64,000 nucleotides of DNA from Paracoccus sp. JM45 (GTDB taxonomy: Bacteria > Pseudomonadota > Alphaproteobacteria > Rhodobacterales > Rhodobacteraceae): the NCBI RefSeq assembly GCF_003590715.1, contig NZ_QQVY01000009.1, positions 62,001 through 126,000 of the forward strand. The letters run 5' to 3'. The notes beneath the pieces are model-generated. The model saw nothing but the letters and a program-made list of their open reading frames with translations. It searched no databases and was not told the DNA's origin. Shown here one piece after another: positions 9,239-17,730 of this stretch; positions within the stretch are counted from its first letter, which is position 1; each line of letters begins with the position of its first letter. The translations under genes were made by a program, and so were the position numbers.

Positions 9239-9567
9239 TCATTAGCTTCCTTCTGGATCGCATCGGGGCGGATGTCGAAGACGCGGTCCATCCGCGTCAG
9301 GCGGAAGACACGTTCGACGTTGGGGGTCATCGCGCAAAGCACAATCGCCAGATTGTCAGGCAGGCTTTTTCGCACCGCGATCATCGCCCCAAGGCCGGAG
9401 CTGTCCATGAAGGTGACGTTTGCCATATCCAGATGCACCGGCTTGCGATGCTTGACCACGATTTCGCGCAGCTTGTCCTTGAAGGGGGTGGCAATGGCAG
9501 CATCGATCCGCGCCTCGGTCACCTTGATTTGCAGATAGGCGCCGGCGTCTTCGACGATGAACTTCAT
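9235..9567 (-). CDS. STAS-domain anti-sigma factor antagonist (RsbV/SpoIIAA-like)
   Basis: A 110-residue single STAS domain. The conserved switch MANVTFMDSSGLGAMIAV (residues about 50-67) includes the DSSG serine expected to be phosphorylated by the adjacent kinase. The gene is first in a two-gene operon with the RsbW-like protein (ATGA overlap) and diverges from the thiolase gene across 83 bases. Confidence 0.9.
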   Translation of the reverse strand: MKFIVEDAGAYLQIKVTEARIDAAIATPFKDKLREIVVKHRKPVHLDMANVTFMDSSGLGAMIAVRKSLPDNLAIVLCAMTPNVERVFRLTRMDRVFDIRPDAIQKEANE

Positions 9568-9650
9568 AACGGTGACCTTTCTTGCGTTGCCGTCTCATCA
9601 CTAGACGCAAAAGGTTACGATCCGGTAAGCGTGATGCAGGGGGGATAATC

Positions 9651-10817
9651 ATGACACATCGACAGATCTATATTTTGGGGGCAGCCCGCACACCGATGGG
9701 CGGGCTGCAAGGCGCGTTCGCAAACGTCACCGCGCCGCAACTGGGCGGCACGGCCATCGCGGCAGCACTGGCCCGCGCTGGCGTGGCGGCGGATGCGCCG
9801 CAAGCGGTCTATATGGGCTGCGTTCTGCCTGCCGGTCTGGGTCAGGCACCGGCCCGTCAGGCAGGCTTTGCCGCATGTATGCCGGATTCGGTGCCCGCGA
9901 CGACGCTGAACAAGATGTGCGGATCGGGGATGCAGGCGGCGATGATGGCCTGTGACGCCCTTCGTGCAGGCAGTGCCGATCTGGTTGTGGCGGGCGGCAT
10001 GGAAAGCATGACCAACGCCCCCTATCTGCTGCCCAAGATGCGCAGCGGTGCGCGGCTGGGGCACGGTCAGGTCATCGACCATATGTTTCTGGACGGTCTG
10101 GAGGACGCCTATGACAAGGGCCGCCTGATGGGCACCTTTGCCGAGGATTGCGCCAGCGAATTCGCCTTTACCCGTCAGGCGCAGGATGATTACGCCCTTG
10201 CCAGCCTGACCCGCGCGCTGGCTGCCATCGACAGCGGTGCGTTCAAACCCGAAATCGCCCCTGTCACCGTATCGGGTCGCGGCCGCGATACCATCGTCGA
10301 TACCGACGAACAGCCCGCCAAGGCCCGCCCCGACAAGATCCCGCATCTGAAGCCCGCCTTTCGCAAGGATGGCACGGTGACGGCGGCCAACAGCAGCTCG
10401 ATCTCGGACGGGGCGGCGGCGCTGGTGCTGGGCACGCAGGGCGATGGCGCGATGGCCCGCATTGTCGGCTATGCCAGTCACGCCCAGGCGCCCGGCCATT
10501 TTCCGACCGCCCCTGTGCCTGCGGCGGAAAAGCTGCTGGCGCAGATCGGCTGGTCAAAAGACGACGTTGACCTGTGGGAGGTGAACGAAGCCTTTGCCGT
10601 CGTCCCGATGGCCTTTATGGCGCGGATGTCCCTGCCCCATGACAAGGTGAACGTGAATGGCGGGGCCTGCGCCCTTGGCCATCCGATCGGCGCGTCGGGT
10701 GCGCGCATCATCGTCACATTGGTCCATGCCCTTCAAACACGCGGCCTGCGACGAGGCATCGCAGCCATTTGCATCGGTGGAGGAGAGGGCACCGCATTGG
10801 CCGTGGAACTGGTCTGA
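9651..10817 (+). CDS. Acetyl-CoA C-acetyltransferase (thiolase)
   Basis: A 388-residue thiolase joining or cleaving acyl-CoA and acetyl-CoA. Catalytic residues are in place: the nucleophilic Cys of NKMCGSGMQA (near residue 88), the His of NEAFAV (near 345) and the Cys of ALGHPIGASG plus CIGGGEG near the end. An Ile-Leu-Gly-Ala-Ala-Arg-Thr-Pro start (ILGAARTPMGG) is standard. The GGGGGG at 9639-9644 marks the ribosome site. No PHB or fatty-acid genes are adjacent, so it could serve acetoacetyl-CoA, leucine or fatty-acid metabolism. Confidence 0.92.
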   Translation: MTHRQIYILGAARTPMGGLQGAFANVTAPQLGGTAIAAALARAGVAADAPQAVYMGCVLPAGLGQAPARQAGFAACMPDSVPATTLNKMCGSGMQAAMMACDALRAGSADLVVAGGMESMTNAPYLLPKMRSGARLGHGQVIDHMFLDGLEDAYDKGRLMGTFAEDCASEFAFTRQAQDDYALASLTRALAAIDSGAFKPEIAPVTVSGRGRDTIVDTDEQPAKARPDKIPHLKPAFRKDGTVTAANSSSISDGAAALVLGTQGDGAMARIVGYASHAQAPGHFPTAPVPAAEKLLAQIGWSKDDVDLWEVNEAFAVVPMAFMARMSLPHDKVNVNGGACALGHPIGASGARIIVTLVHALQTRGLRRGIAAICIGGGEGTALAVELV

Positions 10818-10835
10818 CCTCTGCCCAAGAATAAA

Positions 10836-10871
10836 GCAGAAAGGCGCGTCGATGCACATTGCGCCTTCTGC
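10836..10871 (+). terminator. Imperfect hairpin after the thiolase gene
   Basis: GCAGAAAGGCGC at 10836-10847 pairs, with one bulged A, with GCGCCTTCTGC at 10861-10871, 18 bases after the thiolase stop. It lacks a T-run. The rest of the gap to 10996 contains an inverted repeat GTCAC-AA-GTGAC (10951-10962), possibly an operator for the following operon. Confidence 0.4.
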
Positions 10872-10995
10872 ATTCGGGGTGCATTGCGGAACTAACGGGC
10901 AATATCTGCGGTTCGTCTGTAGACTTGGCACGAAGCTTGGGGATCATCCTGTCACAAGTGACCCGAACAAACATGCGTCAGGCAGTGGGGGGATA

Positions 10996-12405
10996 ATGAG
11001 TTATTATAACGAAATGTTCGAAGGCGATCAGGTTCGCGACCCCTATGCGCGCCTGCGGGAATGGGTCGACACCATGCCCGATGATTTCCGCCAGATGAAA
11101 CAGGCCGAGGCCGAAGCATTGTTCCGGCGCATCGGCATCACCTTTGCCGTTTACGGCGAAGGCGGCGATCCCGACCGTCTGATCCCCTTCGACATGATGC
11201 CCCGCGTTTTTGAACAGGCCGAATGGCGCAAACTGGAACGCGGTATCAAACAACGCGCCCGCGCCCTGAACGCCTTTCTGCGTGATGTCTATGGCCGCGG
11301 TGAAATCGTCCGCGCCGGACGGATCCCCGCCCGTCTTGTCTATCAGAACGAGGCTTATGAAAAATCAGTGGTGGGCTTTGTGCCGCCGCGGGGAATCTAT
11401 TCCCATATCATCGGCATCGACCTTGTGCGGACCGCCAAGGACGAATTCTATGTGCTGGAGGATAACTGCCGCACGCCCTCGGGTGTCAGCTATATGCTGG
11501 AAAACCGCGAAATCATGATGCGAATGTTCCCGCAGCTGTTCCGCAAGAACCGGATCGAGCCTGTGGACCAATACCCCGACCTGCTGCGCCGCACGTTGGA
11601 ATCGGTCGCCCCCGCCAAATGCGAAGGCCGTCCGACCTGCGTGATCCTAACGCCGGGTCATTACAACAGCGCCTATTACGAACACAGCTTCCTTGCCAAC
11701 CTGATGGGGGTCGAGCTGGTCGAGGGGCAGGATCTGTTCGTAGATGGTGACTTCTGCTATATGCGGACAACGACCGGCCCGCGTAAGGTCGATGTCATCT
11801 ATCGCCGGATCGACGACCCCTATCTGGACCCGCTGTGCTTTCGTCCCGACAGCATGCTGGGCATTCCGGGCCTGATGAATGTCTATCGTTCGGGCGGTGT
11901 GTCGATCTGTTCCGCGCCCGGTGCCGGAGTGGCCGATGACAAGGCAATCTATACCTTTGTGCCGGAAATGATCCGCTTTTATCTGGGCGAACAGCCCATC
12001 CTGAACAACGTCCAGACATGGACGCTGTGGAAAGATGACGATTACCGCTATGTGATGGAAAACCTTGGCGATCTGGTCGTGAAAGAGGTTCACGGGTCCG
12101 GCGGTTACGGCATGCTGGTCGGCCCCAAATCGACCAAGGAAGAAATCGAGATGTTCCGCCATAAGATCAAGGCGAACCCCTCGAACTATATCGCGCAACC
12201 GACGCTGGCGCTGTCCACCTGCCCGACCTTTGTCGAAGAAGGCATCGCGCCGCGTCACGTCGATCTGCGCCCCTATTGCCTGTGCGGTGACCGGATCGAG
12301 CTGGTGCCCGGCGGTCTGACCCGTGTGGCATTGCGCGACGGCAGCCTTGTGGTCAATTCGTCCCAAGGGGGCGGCGTCAAGGACACTTGGGTGTTGTCAG
12401 AATGA
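10996..12405 (+). CDS. Circularly permuted ATP-grasp type 2 protein (predicted amidoligase of the Anbu system)
   Basis: A 469-residue protein of the circularly permuted ATP-grasp type 2 family (COG2308; formerly DUF404/DUF407). Landmarks include GIDLVRTAKDEFYVLEDNCR (residues about 141-160) followed by TPSGVSYMLENR, the DVIYRRIDDPYLDPL segment (about 260-274), and KEVHGSGGYGMLVGP (about 361-375), the ATP-binding loop. Comparative genomics predicts that this family forms amide or peptide bonds; the product is unknown. It is the first gene of a run with the alpha-E and transglutaminase genes (14 and 3 bases apart). The ATG at 10996 follows a GGGGGGA ribosome site; the longer frame upstream overlaps the thiolase. 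Confidence 0.92.
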   Translation: MSYYNEMFEGDQVRDPYARLREWVDTMPDDFRQMKQAEAEALFRRIGITFAVYGEGGDPDRLIPFDMMPRVFEQAEWRKLERGIKQRARALNAFLRDVYGRGEIVRAGRIPARLVYQNEAYEKSVVGFVPPRGIYSHIIGIDLVRTAKDEFYVLEDNCRTPSGVSYMLENREIMMRMFPQLFRKNRIEPVDQYPDLLRRTLESVAPAKCEGRPTCVILTPGHYNSAYYEHSFLANLMGVELVEGQDLFVDGDFCYMRTTTGPRKVDVIYRRIDDPYLDPLCFRPDSMLGIPGLMNVYRSGGVSICSAPGAGVADDKAIYTFVPEMIRFYLGEQPILNNVQTWTLWKDDDYRYVMENLGDLVVKEVHGSGGYGMLVGPKSTKEEIEMFRHKIKANPSNYIAQPTLALSTCPTFVEEGIAPRHVDLRPYCLCGDRIELVPGGLTRVALRDGSLVVNSSQGGGVKDTWVLSE

Positions 12406-12419
12406 GGGGAAATTCCACC

Positions 12420-13376
12420 ATGCTCAGCCGCACCGCCGCTAACCTGTTCTGGATGGGCCGTCATCTGGAACGCGCCGAAACCGCCGCCCGTCTTCTGGAT
12501 GTGGGCCAGCGCATCACCCTGCTGCCCAATACCGAAGAAGGTTATCAGAACGAATGGAATTCGTTGCTGCAGGCGTCGGGGACGTCGGAACTGTTCACCG
12601 GAAAATATGGTGAGATCAGTCAGGAAAACATCGAGGAGTTTATCTTCTTCGACCGTGAAAATCCGTCTTCCGTCGTCAATTGCATCGAAAAAGCACGCGA
12701 GGCGGGGCGTATCGTCCGTACCGCCCTGACCAGTCAGGTCTGGGACGCCCTGAACGTCACCTATCAGGACCTGCGCAAGATCGAGAATACTCCGCGCAGC
12801 CGTCTGGACACCGCATCGCTGACCGATTTCACCACCAGCCACACCTCGACCGTGCGCGGGGCGATCAATGCCACGCAGCTGCGTAATGACGGCTGGCACT
12901 TTATGAATCTTGGCTATGGTCTGGAACGGGCCGATGCCACCGCCCGTCTGCTGGATGTAAAGTATTTCGTCCTGTTGCCGCGCATCGAATTCGTGGGGTC
13001 GGGGCTGGATACCTATCAATGGCAGGTGATCTTGCGGTCGCTTTCGGCGCACCGGTCATATCATTGGGCCTATGGCGGCGATATCACCGCCGGTCAGGTA
13101 GCCGATTTCCTGATCCTGAATGGCGAAAGCCCGCGGTCGCTGATCACCTCGCTTTACGAGGTCGTCTGGCATCTTGAGGGGCTGGCACGCCGCTATGGCG
13201 ATGCCGTCAGCGCCGAGGCACGCGACAAGGGCCGCGATGTGATGGAACAATTGCAGGCCCGTGATATCGATATGATCTTCGATGAAGGTCTGCATGAATT
13301 CCTTAGCTGGTTCATTCAGGAACTGGGGACAATTTCGACACTGGTGCATCAGGATTACCTGTTGGGGGGCGCATAG
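12420..13376 (+). CDS. Alpha-E domain-containing protein (COG2307)
   Basis: A 318-residue, mostly helical protein of the alpha-E family. It starts with the characteristic MLSRTAANLFWMGRHLERAE and has a second similar helix pair at FMNLGYGLERADATARLLD (residues about 161-179). The family nearly always accompanies the circularly permuted ATP-grasp protein and is thought to work with it, but its reaction is unknown. I use the ATG at 12420, eight to ten bases after GAGGGGA; an ATG at 12402 that overlaps the upstream stop would add six residues. Confidence 0.92.
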   Translation: MLSRTAANLFWMGRHLERAETAARLLDVGQRITLLPNTEEGYQNEWNSLLQASGTSELFTGKYGEISQENIEEFIFFDRENPSSVVNCIEKAREAGRIVRTALTSQVWDALNVTYQDLRKIENTPRSRLDTASLTDFTTSHTSTVRGAINATQLRNDGWHFMNLGYGLERADATARLLDVKYFVLLPRIEFVGSGLDTYQWQVILRSLSAHRSYHWAYGGDITAGQVADFLILNGESPRSLITSLYEVVWHLEGLARRYGDAVSAEARDKGRDVMEQLQARDIDMIFDEGLHEFLSWFIQELGTISTLVHQDYLLGGA

Positions 13377-13379
13377 GCC

Positions 13380-14189
13380 ATGAAACTGCGTATTTCGCAT
13401 GAAACGACCTATCGCTATGGCCGCCCGATCCGGAATCTGGTGCAAAGCCTGCGACTGACCCCTTCTGTTTTTGAAGGGCAGAAGGTCCATGAATGGCAGA
13501 TCGATGTGACTGACGGTATCCGCGGTCCGGGGTTCCGCGACGGGGCCGGTGACTGGATCGAAGGGTGGAACGTTCGTGGCCCCGTGGATCAGGTGACAGT
13601 CCGCGTGCAGGGGCGCATCGACACCCGCGATATGGCGGGCGTACTGCGCGGCCATCGCGAAGTCGTCCACCCGTTGACCTATATGACCCATACAGATTTC
13701 ACCCAGCCCGATGACGCATTGCGCGATCTGGCCAATTCGGTCAACGGCACCAGTGACAATCTGGATCTGGCGCACCGGCTGTCTTTGCAGATCAGTGACA
13801 GCATCGCTTTTCAAAACGGCGTGACCGCAAATAACACCACCGCTGCCGAAGCTTTGGCTTTGGGCGCTGGCGTTTGTCAGGACCATACCCACGCGCTGAT
13901 CGCGCTTGCCCGTATCCGGCATCTGCCTGCACGCTATGTTTCGGGCTATCTGCATTCGACGATTGACGGCGAACCCCATGATGCCGCCCATGCATGGGCC
14001 GAAATCCATGTCGAGGGTTTGGGCTGGGTCGGCTTTGATGCTGCCAACAAATGCTGCCCCGACGAACGCTATGTCAGGTTGGGGTCGGGATTGGACGCAT
14101 CGGACGCCGCCCCGATCCGCGGCGTCGCCATGGGCAGCGGGGCCGAGGATATGGCCGTCGCCGTTCAGGTCGAGGAACTGGCCCAGTAA
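13380..14189 (+). CDS. Transglutaminase-like cysteine protease family protein (COG1305)
   Basis: A 269-residue protein with an N-terminal bacterial transglutaminase-associated region (MKLRISHETTYRYGRPIRNL) and a core with a Cys-His-Asp triad. The Cys lies in GAGVCQDHTHALIALAR (near residue 165), the His in DAAHAWAEIHVEGLGWVGFD (near 205) and the Asp at the end of that stretch. Such domains act as peptidases or amidases. It starts three bases after the alpha-E stop, so it belongs to the same operon as the ATP-grasp gene. Confidence 0.92.
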   Translation: MKLRISHETTYRYGRPIRNLVQSLRLTPSVFEGQKVHEWQIDVTDGIRGPGFRDGAGDWIEGWNVRGPVDQVTVRVQGRIDTRDMAGVLRGHREVVHPLTYMTHTDFTQPDDALRDLANSVNGTSDNLDLAHRLSLQISDSIAFQNGVTANNTTAAEALALGAGVCQDHTHALIALARIRHLPARYVSGYLHSTIDGEPHDAAHAWAEIHVEGLGWVGFDAANKCCPDERYVRLGSGLDASDAAPIRGVAMGSGAEDMAVAVQVEELAQ

Positions 14190-14192
14190 AAT

Positions 14193-14222
14193 AGGGGCCT
14201 GCAATCGCTGCGGGCCCCTTTT
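14193..14222. terminator. Bidirectional terminator between the transglutaminase and cpdB genes
   Basis: AGGGGCC (14193-14199) pairs with GGCCCCT (14213-14219) around a smaller inner stem, followed by TTTT on the plus strand and by TATTTTA on the minus strand. It can end both the plus-strand operon and cpdB. Confidence 0.75.
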
Positions 14223-14238
14223 GCGGTCACATAACCCC

Positions 14239-16212
14239 TTACAGCGTGATGCGATAGCGGGCAAAACCGTCCGCCCCCTCGCCCGCAGCCGCGATATCCA
14301 AGGTCGTGATGTCGTCGACATATGCCGCAGCACCCGGCCCCGTATCGAACAGCACCGTTGCACCATCCAAAGGCGCGAATGACCAGTTTTCATCCGCCTG
14401 CGGGTCGATGGTGCCCTGTTCGACGATATAGCGCACGATGATATCGCGGTTGGTGTCCGGGCCTTCAAAGACGACAGTCGTGCCATCCGCACCGGGGAAG
14501 GACCCGCCCCCCGAAGCGCGATAGTTATTCGTCGCCACGATGAATTCCGCCGCCATATCCAGAGGTTCGCCCTGCCACGTCAGATCGGTGATGCGGTTCG
14601 CATCGGCATGCGCCACAGCACCTTCCTTGTCGAAACGGGCGGGCTGGGACAGGTCGATGCGATAGCTGACCCCGTCCATGACGTCGAAATTATAGCTGGG
14701 GAATTCGGTGTTGATCAGGTCCTGATCCGCCTGCCCCGCAGTGATCTGGTTAAAGGCACCGGCGCTGCGTTCCAGCCAGTCCTTGACCTGCTGACCCGTG
14801 ATCCGCACCGCGCGGATGGTATTGGGATACAGATACAGATCGGCGACGTTCTTGATGGCAATGTCGCCCGTCGGAACATCGGTATAGTAATCCGCACCGC
14901 CACGACCGCCCGCCTTGAAGGGGGCTGCTGCCGACAGGATCGGCAAGCCTTCGTGTTCGGTTCCCGCCATCATCTGTTCGATATACCACGCCTGCGCGTT
15001 CGACACGATCTGCACCGACGGATCATCGGCCACCATCGCGAAATAGCTGTACAGCGGCGCGCTGGTCTGACCCACCGGACGGCGGATATAGTCCAGCGTT
15101 TCCTCGTGTTCCGCCTTGGTCACATCCTGCACGGCGGCGACGCTTTCGACCAAGGGCGTGACATTGCGATCCTCGTCCCGTTCATAGATGGGGCGCGCCT
15201 CGGACTGGTGACTGGCGATGACCCAGCGGTCGCCCTGACGTTCCATCATCAGGTCGATCAGACCCATATGCGACCCCCAGAAGCCGCCCATGACGGCGGG
15301 CTTGCCGTTAATGGTGCCTACTTCGATGTCCACGGCTTCGACGCCTTCGAAATCGGGGCCGGGGAAGACCAGATGTTGGTGGCCGGTCAGCACGACGTCA
15401 ATGCCCTGCACCCCCGCCAGCGCGACAGAGGCGTTTTCCATCTGCGGCACAGCCGTCGCGCCGCCGATGCCCGAATGGGACAGCGCCACGACCAATTCGG
15501 CGCCTTGTTCCAGCAGCTTGGGCACCCAGGCCTCGGCAGCTTCGACGATGTCGCGGGTGGTGACATTGCCTTCCAGATGGGCGCGGTCCCATTGCATGAT
15601 CTGCGGCGGCACAAAGCCGATAACACCGATGCGGATCGGATGCTGTTCGCCCGCACCATCGGTCAGCTGGTGATCCAGAATGGTATAAGGCGGCACCAGC
15701 GTCTGATCCTGATCGGGGGTGGCCCCGCGTTCGGTGACGACATTGGCACAGACAACAGGATAACCCGCCCCGGCCAGCGTGTTTTTCAGGAAATCCAGAC
15801 CATAGTTGAATTCGTGGTTACCAAGGGTGCCTGCGGCAACGCCCACCTCGTTCAACGCGGAAACGATCGGATGCATCTGTCCGTCGGACATGCCGCGTTC
15901 ATAGGCAATGTAATCGCCCATCGGGTTGCCTTGCAGAAAGTCGCCATTGTCGAACAGGATCGAATTGGTGGCCTGCGACCGGATTTCCTGCACCAGCGAC
16001 GCGGTGCGCGCCAGTCCAAGTGTATCGACCGCCTTGTCGGCGTAGTAATCATAGGGCCAGACATGCACATGCAGATCCGTCGTTTCCATGATCCGCAAAT
16101 GGGCCTGCCCCGCTTGGGCGCGCGCGGAATAGGGGTGCAGCGCGACAAGGGTCAGACCTGCGACGCTGGATGTCAGAAAGCCCCGGCGGGTCAGGGAAAA
16201 GGGATGTGTCAT
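14239..16212 (-). CDS. cpdB: 2',3'-cyclic-nucleotide 2'-phosphodiesterase / 3'-nucleotidase, periplasmic
   Basis: A 657-residue periplasmic enzyme that opens 2',3'-cyclic nucleotides and dephosphorylates 3'-nucleotides, feeding the cell phosphate and nucleosides. The N terminus is a Tat signal (SLTRRGFLTSSVAGLTL, cut near ARA). The metallophosphoesterase domain follows (TTDLHVHVWPYDYY near residue 46, DNGDFLQGNP, LGNHEFNYG, LSHSG, LTGHQH). The C-terminal 5'-nucleotidase domain carries ATNNYRASGGG. The ATG at 16212 has a GGAG six bases upstream. A Pho box lies before it. It splits the Anbu gene set but is on the opposite strand. Confidence 0.94.
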   Translation of the reverse strand: MTHPFSLTRRGFLTSSVAGLTLVALHPYSARAQAGQAHLRIMETTDLHVHVWPYDYYADKAVDTLGLARTASLVQEIRSQATNSILFDNGDFLQGNPMGDYIAYERGMSDGQMHPIVSALNEVGVAAGTLGNHEFNYGLDFLKNTLAGAGYPVVCANVVTERGATPDQDQTLVPPYTILDHQLTDGAGEQHPIRIGVIGFVPPQIMQWDRAHLEGNVTTRDIVEAAEAWVPKLLEQGAELVVALSHSGIGGATAVPQMENASVALAGVQGIDVVLTGHQHLVFPGPDFEGVEAVDIEVGTINGKPAVMGGFWGSHMGLIDLMMERQGDRWVIASHQSEARPIYERDEDRNVTPLVESVAAVQDVTKAEHEETLDYIRRPVGQTSAPLYSYFAMVADDPSVQIVSNAQAWYIEQMMAGTEHEGLPILSAAAPFKAGGRGGADYYTDVPTGDIAIKNVADLYLYPNTIRAVRITGQQVKDWLERSAGAFNQITAGQADQDLINTEFPSYNFDVMDGVSYRIDLSQPARFDKEGAVAHADANRITDLTWQGEPLDMAAEFIVATNNYRASGGGSFPGADGTTVVFEGPDTNRDIIVRYIVEQGTIDPQADENWSFAPLDGATVLFDTGPGAAAYVDDITTLDIAAAGEGADGFARYRITL

Positions 16213-16287
16213 AAGGGACTCCGAAAATACTGTTGGGCAAGATTTGCACGATATGAACCTGCTTTGCCAAGGATTGTCATCACTTTC

Positions 16288-16305
16288 ATGACAGTTGCAT
16301 GACAA
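16288..16305 (-). promoter_or_regulatory. Pho box upstream of cpdB
   Basis: On the minus strand two 7-base repeats, TTGTCAT and CTGTCAT, are separated by exactly four bases (GCAA). This is the geometry and sequence of a PhoB binding site (consensus close to CTGTCATNNNNCTGTCAT). It lies 76 bases before the cpdB start, fitting phosphate-starvation control of a phosphate-scavenging enzyme. Confidence 0.72.
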
Positions 16306-16385
16306 CCTATCCGAACGGAGACATTGCACCGCGCGCCGCCGGCCCCTAGTCTGCCGGCTGGAATACGAAGAGGAAACATCTGCCG

Positions 16386-17111
16386 ATGACCTATTGCGTC
16401 GGACTGAAACTGGACGCCGGACTGGTGCTGCTGTCAGACACCCGCACCAACGCGGGGCTGGACAATATCTCGTGCTATCGCAAGATGTTTTTCTTTGAAA
16501 ATCAGGGCGAACGCATCATCACGATCATGACTGCGGGTTCGCTTTCCGTGACCCAGACCACCATTGCCCGTCTGGAAGAGGCGATCAACGACGATCTGGC
16601 AGATGAAACCACCTCGATCCTGAAGGCCCCCACAATGCTGCGCGTGGCCACGATCATCGGCGATACGCTGTGTCGTACACGGCGTGAAATTTCGGACCAG
16701 TGCCGCGAACTTAAGCAGCAAGCGTCGGCCAGTATGATCGTCGCGGGCCAGCGTCAGGGCGGCGATATGCGGATGTTCCTGATCTATCCCGAAGGCAACT
16801 TTATCGAGGCAACGGAAGATACGCCGTTCCTGCAGATCGGCGAACATAAATACGGCAAACCGATCCTTGACCGTGTGGTGACGCCGCAGACCGACCTGCA
16901 GGACGCACAGAAAGCCGTCCTGCTGTCGATGGATTCCACGCTGCGGTCAAATCTGTCGGTTGGCATGCCGCTGGATATGGCGGTCATCGCACGTGACCAT
17001 TGTGGCGTGACCCTGCGCCGCCGCATCGAAGACGGCGACGCCGATTTCATGGAGATGAGCGCCGCTTGGTCCAATGCCCTGCGCGACAGTTTCAGCAAGG
17101 TCACCATCTGA
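16386..17111 (+). CDS. Anbu: proteasome/HslV-type ancestral beta-subunit peptidase (COG3484)
   Basis: A 241-residue Ntn-hydrolase of the Anbu family (ancestral beta subunit), related to HslV and proteasome beta subunits. The predicted catalytic Thr is residue 2, exposed by removal of Met1 (MTYCVGLKLDAGLVLLSDTR), and SDTRTNAG plus the YRKMFFF lysine region match the active-site frame. Anbu forms open-ring or helical assemblies; its substrate is not known. In many genomes it is encoded with the permuted ATP-grasp, alpha-E and transglutaminase proteins, all present at 10996-14189. Here cpdB on the other strand intervenes, so Anbu needs its own promoter in 16306-16385. Confidence 0.93.
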   Translation: MTYCVGLKLDAGLVLLSDTRTNAGLDNISCYRKMFFFENQGERIITIMTAGSLSVTQTTIARLEEAINDDLADETTSILKAPTMLRVATIIGDTLCRTRREISDQCRELKQQASASMIVAGQRQGGDMRMFLIYPEGNFIEATEDTPFLQIGEHKYGKPILDRVVTPQTDLQDAQKAVLLSMDSTLRSNLSVGMPLDMAVIARDHCGVTLRRRIEDGDADFMEMSAAWSNALRDSFSKVTI

Positions 17112-17121
17112 TCCGATGTTA

Positions 17122-17147
17122 GCGCGCCCCGTCAGGGTTGCGCGTTT
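17122..17147 (+). terminator. Terminator after the Anbu gene
   Basis: GCGCGCCCC pairs with GGGTTGCGC (17122-17130 with 17135-17143, one G-T pair and one mismatch) around a GTCA loop and is followed by GTTTAT, eleven bases after the Anbu stop. Confidence 0.6.
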
Positions 17148-17199
17148 ATGCACTGAAATCCCCCCGTTAAGCATGATGGACACATCATTGGGGGCCATC

Positions 17200-17677
17200 A
17201 TGGCCGATAGAACCACGTGCAGCGGTCTAGGAATGGGCCGAGGACGTGGCCAATATGGCCACCCGTGGGGCAAGCCCTCGCCCGCGGTCTGGGTCTGGAC
17301 CCCGCGGTGCCTTTCAGTCATTTTCCAACTTCGGCTATCAGCTTAGCGAACGCACTATCAAGCTAGCCGATGCAGTTAGCGTGTTGGATGCTCGCATCGC
17401 GGATTTAGAATACGAGGGCGAGATGGACGTCGTCATCCCGCTGAACATAGACGCGGCGGCGCACTATCTGTTCAGTCGCCTGACCGGTCCCGCCAATATG
17501 CTGGTGGTGCCGGCGCGGGATTCGGCGTCGATCCCGGACCAGCTGTTGCGGAAAATGGCGGGGGAGACGGTGATCGGTGTGCAACAGCCTATCCAGATCT
17601 GTTCAACGAACTCGACCGTCAGCGATATTCTGAACATGGCGGCAATTGTGGCAGGCGGCGTTGCCGCAGCGGAATAA
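17200..17677 (+). pseudogene. Remnant of NADP-malic enzyme MaeB (phosphotransacetylase-like C-terminal domain)
   Basis: The region reads as the last 150-160 residues of a MaeB-type malic enzyme of about 750 residues; the catalytic malic-enzyme part is absent. Family-like pieces are AEDVANMAT (17237-17263), then in the +1 frame QALARGLGLDPAV (from about 17271), then back in the first frame FSNFG, YEGEMDVVIPLN, FSRLTGPANMLVVPA and the closing QPIQIC..SVSDILNMAAI type block to 17677. The two compensating frameshifts, a short internal deletion between TVIG and QQPIQ, and the lack of any start or ribosome site indicate a decayed copy. The part from 17246 has an open frame of 143 codons, so gene finders may call it a hypothetical protein. 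Confidence 0.72.
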
Positions 17678-17682
17678 AGGAT

Positions 17683-17730
17683 GGGGGCGCTGCCCCCAGA
17701 CCCCCGGGACATTTCGGCACGAATGAAGGA
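17683..17730. repeat. GC-rich intergenic palindrome with AT-rich tail, copy 2
   Basis: GGGGGC-GCT-GCCCCC hairpin (17683-17697), then a C-run and the tail GGGACATTTCGGCACGAATG. It shares layout and the ATTTC..CACGAATGA tail with the copy at 5366-5420. It lies between the maeB remnant and the end of trhO. Confidence 0.65.
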
